Assembly: GCA_903927605.1 (NCBI GenBank) | Contig: CAIYNT010000030.1 | Location: 1-8,838 of the forward strand | DNA from: an uncultured Holophagaceae bacterium | GTDB lineage: Bacteria > Acidobacteriota > Holophagae > Holophagales > Holophagaceae | Direction of reading: 5' to 3' | DNA length: 8,838 nucleotides | Shown: positions 1 to 5,512 of the stretch, piece after piece | Layout of the letters: every line of letters starts with the position of its first letter | Numbering within the stretch: the first letter of the stretch is position 1 | Program-made: the position numbers and the translations under genes | The notes under the pieces: model-generated | Database searches by the model: none | Told to the model about the DNA's origin: nothing | Seen by the model: the letters and a program-made list of their open reading frames with translations, nothing else

Positions 1-299
1 CCCGGGCCAGCCGCGCCTGGCTGAAGGGCTACCTCAAGGAGCAGGGCCTCACCCACATCATCGGGCAGGGCTACTACGCCTTCATCAAGGTCGCCGACTC
101 GCTGGAGGCCAAGGGCTGGGCCGACTCCGAGCCCATGGGCCAGTACATGGCCGAGGAGCACGGCGTGGCCGTGGTGCCCGGCGCCTTCTTCAGCCCCTAC
201 GGCGGCGAGTGGATCCGCTTCTCCTATGCCACCCCCCCCGAGCGGACGAAGGGTGCGGCCGAGCGCCTGCTCGCAGCCCTCAAGTCACTCCAGGGTTGA
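1..299 (+). CDS. Class I/II PLP-dependent aminotransferase, C-terminal fragment (5' end outside window)
   Basis: Reading from base 3, an open frame of 98 codons runs to TGA at 297-299. It matches the small C-terminal domain of fold-type I aminotransferases (aspartate aminotransferase-like). The segment GVAVVPGAFFSPYGGEWIRF (fragment residues 54-73) is the usual 'V-PG-F---G--+-R-S-A' block. Arg72, in WIRFSYA, sits where the family has the arginine that binds the substrate alpha-carboxylate. The PLP lysine and the cofactor domain lie upstream of the window, so the amino donor cannot be told. A closing helix (residues 80-97) ends the protein normally, so the gene is cut only by the window edge. 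It is followed after 26 bases by a large hairpin and a T-rich tract, which suggests its transcript ends before the next gene. The family call is firm; the substrate is not known. Confidence 0.85.
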   Translation, partial: RASRAWLKGYLKEQGLTHIIGQGYYAFIKVADSLEAKGWADSEPMGQYMAEEHGVAVVPGAFFSPYGGEWIRFSYATPPERTKGAAERLLAALKSLQG

Positions 300-325
300 G
301 AAGAAGAATGGACATGAGAAGTTCT

Positions 326-399
326 AACCGCAGATGTCGCAGATGACGCAGATAGATTTCATCGGCTGTTCATCTGCGCAATCTGCGACATCTGCGGTT
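326..399. repeat. Long imperfect inverted repeat made of 9-bp iterations (CGCAGATGT type)
   Basis: The left arm (326-353) and right arm (372-399) are each 28 bases and pair with two mismatches around an 18-base loop (354-371). Each arm is built from short tandem units. On the left these are CGCAGATGT (329-337), CGCAGATGA (338-346) and CGCAGATAG (347-355). It lies between two genes on the same strand. A T-rich tract (411-421) follows the right arm, but only after an 11-base gap, so it is not a textbook intrinsic terminator, though it may still end the aminotransferase transcript. The sequence differs from the hairpins at 3283 and 8627, but the plan is the same: about 27-28-base arms with 8-9-base internal repeats. 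Confidence 0.85.
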
Positions 400-410
400 C
401 AATTTGTCAG

Positions 411-421
411 TTTTCTTTTTT
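411..421 (+). terminator. T-rich tract after the 326-399 hairpin, possible terminator tail
   Basis: Ten of eleven bases are T (411-421), downstream of the large hairpin and 49 bases before the next start codon. With the hairpin it could end transcription of the aminotransferase gene. The 11-base gap between stem and T-tract is longer than usual for Rho-independent termination, so the call is tentative. Confidence 0.35.
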
Positions 422-460
422 GAGTCTCTGAGGAATCACCGACCCTCAGCGGATTGATCC

Positions 461-472
461 GGAGCACCTGTG
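461..472 (+). promoter_or_regulatory. Ribosome binding site and GTG start of the 936-residue fusion gene
   Basis: GGAG at 461-464 lies five bases before GTG at 470-472. An in-frame TGA at 455-457 closes the frame upstream, so GTG 470 is the first possible start; the next in-frame ATG would be codon 54, inside the conserved domain. This fixes the start. Confidence 0.8.
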
Positions 473-3280
473 TACGACCTGAAGGCCTTTGTCGAGAAGT
501 TCCAGCTGGCCCGACAGACGGCGCTGGAGACCCGTCCCAGCGGCGGCCTCTGTGGCCTGGAGCTGGAGTGGAACCTGGTGGATCCGCAGTTCCGTCCGCT
601 GCTCACCGTCGGCACCGGACCCGACCACATGTCCTTCGTGGACCACCTGCGGACCAAGGTGCTGTCGCCCTGGACGGAGGAGTACCACCAGCTCGAAGTG
701 TTCCACTGGATGATCGAGTGGGTCACGCGGCCCTACCACACGCCCAAGGGTGCCGTGTACGAAGGCCGCCTGCTGGAGGCCGCCCTCATCAATGCCCTGG
801 CCAAGGCCGGGCGCAGCTTCGGCGAGCCTCTCCACTACTGGCACGGCAACCTGCTCGTGCTGCCCAAGATCGGCCCCGACTGCGTGCCCGAGTCCTGGCA
901 CCTGGCCAAGCGACGCTACCTCCAGCGCTGCGTGGACATGTACGGCACCGAGCTGGCCACCGCCGGCACCCACTCCAACCTGAGCCTGCCCGAGCCCATG
1001 CTGGCCTGGGACTTCATGCACCTGCCCGCCGCCGGGCGCGGCGACACCCACTTGGACGACTACAAGAACCAGGTCTACATCACCGGTACGCGCCTCATGC
1101 GGGCCTTCGCGGCGGTCTTCATCGCCACCAGCGCCAGCACCCCCCTGCAGGCCTCGGAAGAGAACGGGAAGCCTGTCGTCCGGCTCACGCCCAATGAATC
1201 CGTGCGCAACCTCACCTTCCCGAACCCGCCTGCGCTGGACGTGCCGGACCTCAACCGCAGCCATGCCGACTACCTCCGCCTGTCCTACGACTTGGTGCGC
1301 AGCGGCGTGCGCTTCGGCAACAACAACTGGATTCCCGTGCGCGCCCGGTCCCAGGCAGAGCCGGTGGAGCGCCTCATCCAGGTCACCAGCGACCAACTGC
1401 ATGACATCTACGCCCGCGGCCTCTTCGCTGCCGGCGAGACGCGCAACGTGGAGGACATGGCCGCCCAGATCGAGCGCCAGAACCTCTTCGCCCGCATCGA
1501 CCTGCCCATGGCCCGCGTGGAAGTGCGCACGGACGACCCCGGCCATGACCTGGCCCTGGACATCGCCAACCTCACGCTGAAACACCTGCTGCTGCTCCGT
1601 TTCTACGCGGACGCGGACTTCGCCCGGGGCTTCCGCTACGACACTGAGGACATCAAGCGCGCCCGGCGCAATGAGGAACTGGCTGCTCGGGAAGGCCTGC
1701 GCGGCGTCATCGAGGATCCCCTCACGGCCAAGCCCATCGCCCTCCGCGCCTTCCTCGACTGGACCCTCCAGCAGATGCGGCCCTTGGCCGAGGCGCTGGG
1801 CATGTGGGACGACCTCCAGCCCCTGCGCGATCTCCCTGCGGGTGCGCCCAGCACCGCCGAGCGCATCCGCCAGACCCTGCAGGCCAAGCTGGGCGGCTCG
1901 GACATCGTGCCGCCCGAACTAATGGTGGAGCTGGCCGAGGCCCGCAAGGAGCGGGTGCGCGACGACGTGGAGACCATCACGGCCCACCTCGCGGATCTTG
2001 GCGCCGAGGAGAGCAAGCTGCAGGACTTCGTGGAGCATGCCCGCGACGAGGTGCACCTGGATCCCCAGGCCCCCATCCGCTTCCAGCCCCGCCCCGAGTC
2101 TCTGGTGGACCTGGACTACCCGGACAAGGCCTCCGAGGTGGTGGCCCTGTCTCAGCGCCTGGTGCGCATCCCCAGCGTCACCGCCTGTCCCGAGGAGCGC
2201 GTCACCGAGGTCCATCGCGCGGCAACTTTCGTCCAGGACTACCTCCGCAACCACGGCGTGCCCACGGTCACCTTCGACCAGGGTCCCTTCCCCGCCGTGC
2301 TGGCCCACTTCCCCGGCGGCGAGAAGGCCCCGGCCATGCTCTGCGGCCACTTCGACGTGGTGGAGCCGGAGCCCGATGACAGCCAGTTCGAGCCGAGGGT
2401 CGAGGGCGACTACCTCTGGGGCCGCGGTGCCGCCGACATGAAGACCGTGGTGTCCACCTACCTGGTATGGATGAAGGATACCCTCAAGAAGGGCGCGCCC
2501 TATCCCCCCGTGAACCTGCTGCTGATCGGCAACGAGGAGAACGGCGAGCTGGAGCCCATGGGCACGCCCCACATCCTGAAGCAGCTGAAGGACGAGTGGG
2601 ACTACGAGCCCGCCTTTTTCGTGGCCGGGGAGCGCACCGGCGAGAAGGGCACCGAGCTCTGGGGCGAGGTCTGCACCCAGAACCGCGGCGTGCTGCGGTT
2701 TGAGCTGGTGGCCCACGGCACCCGCGGCCACAGCGGCCTGGCGGGCGGCGCGGATCTCACCGAGCGCCTGCTCAGCGCCCGCGAGGCCCTGCGTGAACTG
2801 TTCGCCAAGCACCTGACGTTGAAGTCGGCGGACGGCTGGCAGTCCCTGGCCCGCTTCGCCTACATCCAGGTGGGCACGCCCGGCATCTACAACATCACGC
2901 CGGACCGCGGCTCCCTGGGTGTGGAGATCCGACCCATCCCCCAGGACGACGTGTCGAAGATGCGCGCAGAAATCGAGGCCCTGTCCGTCGAGCTGCACCT
3001 GGAGTTCCTGCCCTCTGCCTGGGAGCCTGGCGTGATCTGCAGTCCCGAGAATCCCTACCTCAAGGCCCTGCTCTCGGGTATCTCCGCTGCCGGCGGAGAC
3101 GTGCGCATCGGTCGCAAGGGCGCCGGCACCTCGGCCCGCTTCGCCCCCGGCGGCCAGGCCGTCGTCTGGGGCCAGACCGGCATCGGCCCCCACGCCGCCG
3201 GCGAACGTCACTACATCCCCAGCATCGATCCCTACTATCGGGCCCTCGACGCCTTTGCGGCTGAATTGAAGAACAACTGA
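470..3280 (+). CDS. Fusion protein: GCS2-like glutamate-cysteine/carboxylate-amine ligase domain + M20 metallohydrolase domain
   Basis: One uninterrupted frame of 936 residues with no signal peptide or membrane segment, so probably cytoplasmic. Residues about 1-380 look like a GCS2-type ligase, the family that uses ATP to join a carboxylate (usually the glutamate gamma-carboxyl) to an amine. Visible marks are GLELEW (29-34; Glu31, Glu33), MIEW (Glu83), GTHSN (His168), the FIATSASTP block (217-225) and VEVR (Glu351, Arg353), plausible metal and ATP ligands. Residues 380-545 are mostly helical and charged and may be the ligase tail or a linker. Residues about 553-935 are a full M20 ArgE/DapE-type hydrolase: GHFDV (His627, Asp629), GRGAADMK (bridging Asp656), NEENGE (general base Glu689, metal ligand Glu690), Glu721 in AGERTG, GHSG (His754) in the lid domain, and a closing His, probably His914 in HYIPSID. 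It stands alone between hairpins. The ligase half is a distant match and its substrate is unknown; the M20 call is strong. Confidence 0.85.
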   Translation: MYDLKAFVEKFQLARQTALETRPSGGLCGLELEWNLVDPQFRPLLTVGTGPDHMSFVDHLRTKVLSPWTEEYHQLEVFHWMIEWVTRPYHTPKGAVYEGRLLEAALINALAKAGRSFGEPLHYWHGNLLVLPKIGPDCVPESWHLAKRRYLQRCVDMYGTELATAGTHSNLSLPEPMLAWDFMHLPAAGRGDTHLDDYKNQVYITGTRLMRAFAAVFIATSASTPLQASEENGKPVVRLTPNESVRNLTFPNPPALDVPDLNRSHADYLRLSYDLVRSGVRFGNNNWIPVRARSQAEPVERLIQVTSDQLHDIYARGLFAAGETRNVEDMAAQIERQNLFARIDLPMARVEVRTDDPGHDLALDIANLTLKHLLLLRFYADADFARGFRYDTEDIKRARRNEELAAREGLRGVIEDPLTAKPIALRAFLDWTLQQMRPLAEALGMWDDLQPLRDLPAGAPSTAERIRQTLQAKLGGSDIVPPELMVELAEARKERVRDDVETITAHLADLGAEESKLQDFVEHARDEVHLDPQAPIRFQPRPESLVDLDYPDKASEVVALSQRLVRIPSVTACPEERVTEVHRAATFVQDYLRNHGVPTVTFDQGPFPAVLAHFPGGEKAPAMLCGHFDVVEPEPDDSQFEPRVEGDYLWGRGAADMKTVVSTYLVWMKDTLKKGAPYPPVNLLLIGNEENGELEPMGTPHILKQLKDEWDYEPAFFVAGERTGEKGTELWGEVCTQNRGVLRFELVAHGTRGHSGLAGGADLTERLLSAREALRELFAKHLTLKSADGWQSLARFAYIQVGTPGIYNITPDRGSLGVEIRPIPQDDVSKMRAEIEALSVELHLEFLPSAWEPGVICSPENPYLKALLSGISAAGGDVRIGRKGAGTSARFAPGGQAVVWGQTGIGPHAAGERHYIPSIDPYYRALDAFAAELKNN

Positions 3281-3282
3281 TT

Positions 3283-3358
3283 CACCACGAAGACGGGAAG
3301 ACCACGAAGGGAATTGGATCTTCTTCGTGGTCTTCCCGTCTTCGTGGTGGATTTTTTT
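3283..3358 (+). terminator. Perfect 27-bp hairpin with T7 tail; copy 1 of the CACCACGAAG repeat
   Basis: Arms 3283-3309 and 3323-3349 are exact reverse complements over 27 bases, with a 13-base loop, and are followed almost at once by seven T (3352-3358). This is a strong Rho-independent terminator for the fusion gene, which ends three bases before the hairpin. The convergent malate synthase gene ends at 3369. Its transcript would read the same hairpin from the other side but meets no T-run there. The arm holds internal iterations (CACGAAGAC, GGGAAGAC, CACGAAG). The same arm recurs at 8627-8704, so this is a dispersed repeat and not only a local terminator. Confidence 0.85.
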
Positions 3359-3368
3359 CTGAGAAAGA

Positions 3369-5243
3369 TCAGAAATCCAGGTTCTCGGTAATCCGCGTTC
3401 CATCTTTCTTGAAGGTCTCGAGGAAGCTCGCGATGCGGGTCTCGCCCTTGGCGAGGTCATCCAGGCCGAGGTCGATGTTCAGCAGGTCCACGTACCAGGG
3501 GGGCTTCACGTCGCTCTGGACGTAGGCGCGGACGATGGCCTTGGCGATGGGCAGGGTGGTGTCCTTGGAATCGTCGTGGACATCCTTGTTGCGGGCCTTG
3601 CGGAGCTTGGCGTACTCCTCGTCGAGCAGGCGCGCGAAGAGGGGCAGGGTGAAGGCGTCCCCGGCGGCGCAACCGGTGGCAGCATCGGCCTCGGTGAGCA
3701 CGGCGCCCTTGTGGATCCACTCCCACAGGATGGACATCCGGATCTCGCCGGTGGCCATGTCCTCCATGAGGTAGAGCACGTCGTCGTTGCCGAAGAAATC
3801 CGCGGGCTTGAGGGCCGCAGCCTGGAAGCCCCGCAGGAAGGCATTGCCGTACTGCAGGGCGACGGAGAGCAGGTCCCGGGCGCCCGCGATGGTGCGGGGC
3901 GCCGGCTCCAGGTGCATGAGCCCCGCCGCGTCCTCCGGCGTGTAGGTGAGCGCCGGGAAGGCGCGGCCCGCTTGGTTGGCCTGGCCCGCCTTCTCCCAGA
4001 CCGGCCGGACGATGTGGACCATCTTCCAGTGGGCCACCCACTTGCCCGAGGCGCCCTCGCGCTGCTCGCGCTCGGCCCCGCCCACGGCCTTCTTCATGCT
4101 TGCGGACACACCGGCTTCCGAGCCCACAGGGATGTTGGGCTCCATGCCGCCCTGCCAGAGGGCGTAGCGCCCATTGCGGTCCGGGGTGTTCATGGCCCGG
4201 CGCACGCGGTCCTCGTAGGTGCGCATGTAGCCGTAGGTCATCACGATGGAGGAGATGGTGGGGTTCTCGAAGCTCTTGTCCCAGGCCAGGGCGTCCGACA
4301 CGCTGTTGATGTAGTCCCAGCGGCCCGTGTTGAAGCCCACGAAGTGGGGCGACAGGGCGGCGCGGATCTCCATGAGCTGGAAGCACTGCTCGATCTGCTC
4401 CACCAGCACGTAGCACTTGATGGTGCCCGCGGGCAGGCCCAGGTGGGCCTGAAGCGCCAGGAGCAGGCTGTTCCAGTAGGCGGCCTCCTCGGCGGTCTGG
4501 ATCTTGGGCAGGTAGAGGACGAGGCTGCGGCCCGCGGCCCGGAGCCGCTCGTGGTTGTTCACGATGAAGAGCACCAGATCGGCGATGGAGGCCGAGAACC
4601 CTTGGCCATCCAGGCGGATGTGGCGGTCGTCCAGGTGGAGGCCCCGGCAGCGGTAGAGCACCGTGGTGAAGTCCAGCTGCTGGCGCCAGTCGGTGATGAT
4701 GGGATGGCCGAAGAAGCCCTGGGCCCACTGGTTCATCTCGTGGGAGACTTCCTCCGCCACCTCCAGGAAGAGCGGATCCCGGGCCAGGGCCAGCTTGAGG
4801 TTACGGTGGTTGTCCAGGGACATGGTGTCCACCTGCCCCAGGGCGTCCTCGCCGTCGAACATCCAGCCGTCCGCGCCCGACAGTAGCGCATAGGCCACGT
4901 TGCGGATGCCGGAGCGCACGTCGGAGCGCGGCTTGGTGGCTGGTCCGGTACCCTGGATCCACTGGCGCTGGAGGTCCGGCGGGATCACCGCGCCGTCGAA
5001 GTTGCCGGAGCGGGCGTCGGTCACCCTGATCTGGGTTCCAGGGATGACCGAGGCCGGATCGAGGAAAGCGATGCGTTCCCCCTGCTCATGGCGCCGTTGC
5101 CGCCGGGCGGTGCGCTGGGCCATCAGCTCCCGGCGGCGCTGGTTCAGGGGCGCCAGCGCCTCCAGGGCGCGGAGGACCTCAGGAGTATAGACGTCGGGAA
5201 AGCCCGCCAGGATCCCCGAGCGGAATTCGAGAGTCGTGACCAT
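3369..5243 (-). CDS. aceB: Malate synthase, A-type, somewhat divergent
   Basis: A 624-residue protein of the malate synthase A family, which condenses glyoxylate with acetyl-CoA to give malate in the cytoplasm. The family pattern runs through it. RCRGLHL (198-204) stands for RPRGWHL with the catalytic Arg at 200. LPKIQTAEEAAYWN (245-258) stands for LPKLESHxEAxxWN. GTIKCYVLVE (273-282) carries metal ligand Glu282, and GRWDYINS (307-314) carries Asp310. GGMEPNIPV (365-373) and KWVAH (401-405) match GGMAAQIP and TWVAHP. LMEDMATGEI (492-501) has Asp495 in the place of the catalytic base. It is about 90 residues longer than typical A-type enzymes. The ESH block has become QTA, and the usual FEDS block reads GEDALGQ (131-137). 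Since the core residues are kept, I expect activity, but a related acyl-CoA condensation cannot be excluded. ATG 5243 has GGAGG six bases upstream. It diverges from the lactate/glycolate permease gene, which fits glycolate/glyoxylate or acetate use; no isocitrate lyase gene is in view. Confidence 0.88.
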   Translation of the reverse strand: MVTTLEFRSGILAGFPDVYTPEVLRALEALAPLNQRRRELMAQRTARRQRRHEQGERIAFLDPASVIPGTQIRVTDARSGNFDGAVIPPDLQRQWIQGTGPATKPRSDVRSGIRNVAYALLSGADGWMFDGEDALGQVDTMSLDNHRNLKLALARDPLFLEVAEEVSHEMNQWAQGFFGHPIITDWRQQLDFTTVLYRCRGLHLDDRHIRLDGQGFSASIADLVLFIVNNHERLRAAGRSLVLYLPKIQTAEEAAYWNSLLLALQAHLGLPAGTIKCYVLVEQIEQCFQLMEIRAALSPHFVGFNTGRWDYINSVSDALAWDKSFENPTISSIVMTYGYMRTYEDRVRRAMNTPDRNGRYALWQGGMEPNIPVGSEAGVSASMKKAVGGAEREQREGASGKWVAHWKMVHIVRPVWEKAGQANQAGRAFPALTYTPEDAAGLMHLEPAPRTIAGARDLLSVALQYGNAFLRGFQAAALKPADFFGNDDVLYLMEDMATGEIRMSILWEWIHKGAVLTEADAATGCAAGDAFTLPLFARLLDEEYAKLRKARNKDVHDDSKDTTLPIAKAIVRAYVQSDVKPPWYVDLLNIDLGLDDLAKGETRIASFLETFKKDGTRITENLDF

Positions 5244-5284
5244 GGTGAACCTCCATTTAGTCTCTGGCCGAGGCTGGAAGACCC

Positions 5285-5312
5285 ACTATAGCCTCCCCCA
5301 AATGGCCCCCAA
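5285..5312 (-). promoter_or_regulatory. Candidate promoter for the malate synthase gene
   Basis: On the minus strand TTGGGG (plus-strand 5307-5312) and TATAGT (5285-5290) are separated by 16 bases. The -10 element is 42 bases from the ATG at 5243, leaving a leader of roughly 35 bases. The -35 keeps only the TTG of the consensus, so this is a suggestion only. Confidence 0.3.
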
Positions 5313-5345
5313 GGTTCCCTATTGCGATTACCCAGAGGATTCCGA

Positions 5346-5375
5346 TTGACACCCTTGAGGTGGAAGGAACAAAAT
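5346..5375 (+). promoter_or_regulatory. Candidate promoter for the permease gene
   Basis: A perfect TTGACA (5346-5351) is followed after 18 bases by CAAAAT (5370-5375), four of six matches to the -10 consensus. Transcription from here would give a leader of about 130 bases before ATG 5513. The -35 is good and the -10 is weak. Confidence 0.35.
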
Positions 5376-5409
5376 TCAGCCGCTTACCCATCAGGTCTAT
5401 CTCCATATG

Positions 5410-5450
5410 ACTGGTCCATCCCCGGTGTCGCAGGCCAGGGAGCCACCAGT
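5410..5450. promoter_or_regulatory. Split ACTGGT/ACCAGT inverted pair, possible operator half-sites
   Basis: ACTGGT (5410-5415) and its reverse complement ACCAGT (5445-5450) lie 29 bases apart in the permease leader, just downstream of the candidate promoter. CTGGTC-type half-sites are typical of the FadR branch of GntR regulators, which includes the lactate and glycolate regulators LldR and GlcC. The wide spacing is unlike a compact FadR operator, and short palindromes arise by chance, so confidence is low. No regulator gene is in the window. Confidence 0.2.
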
Positions 5451-5475
5451 GGATTTGCACCCTCGCAGGCTCGCA

Positions 5476-5493
5476 CCGGGAGCGTTCTCTCGG
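5476..5493 (+). other. Small hairpin just upstream of the permease ribosome binding site
   Basis: CCGGGAG (5476-5482) and CTCTCGG (5487-5493) can form a seven-pair stem (one G-U) with a CGTT loop, ten bases before the GGAGG at 5504-5508. It does not cover the binding site. It could influence translation or be incidental. I see no known riboswitch in this leader. Confidence 0.3.
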
Positions 5494-5512
5494 GTCATTT
5501 CTTGGAGGCCGC

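Noticed and set aside
326..399. CRISPR-like array from the repeated CGCAGAT units
   Set aside because: The units are contiguous 9-mers forming inverted arms, with no spacers of regular length and no cas genes.
404..432. TTGTCA at 404-409 as the -35 of a promoter for the fusion gene
   Set aside because: No acceptable -10 hexamer lies 16-18 bases downstream.
446..1585. 379-codon minus-strand frame opposite the ligase domain
   Set aside because: Low-complexity composition, no family motif, antisense to conserved coding sequence.
1610..2125. Possible frameshift or assembly join producing an artificial ligase-M20 fusion
   Set aside because: The frame stays open through the helical linker with the same codon use as both flanks. 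No stop, slippery run, internal ribosome binding site plus start, or intergenic-like sequence is seen at the junction.
1919..3460. 513-codon open frame on the minus strand opposite the fusion gene
   Set aside because: It is rich in Gly, Ala, Val, His and Gln with no recognisable domain, lies antisense to a clearly conserved gene and runs through the terminator hairpin. It is a by-product of high G+C.
3457..4886. Long frames overlapping malate synthase (423 codons minus, 436 codons plus)
   Set aside because: Both are shadow frames of the malate synthase gene, with Pro/Arg/Gly/His-rich or Val/Gly/His-rich translations and no domains.
5244..5512. Small genes or a riboswitch in the divergent intergenic region
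   Set aside because: Short frames here lack good ribosome binding sites and recognisable products. I could not fit a known riboswitch pattern; only a small hairpin and promoter-like elements are visible.
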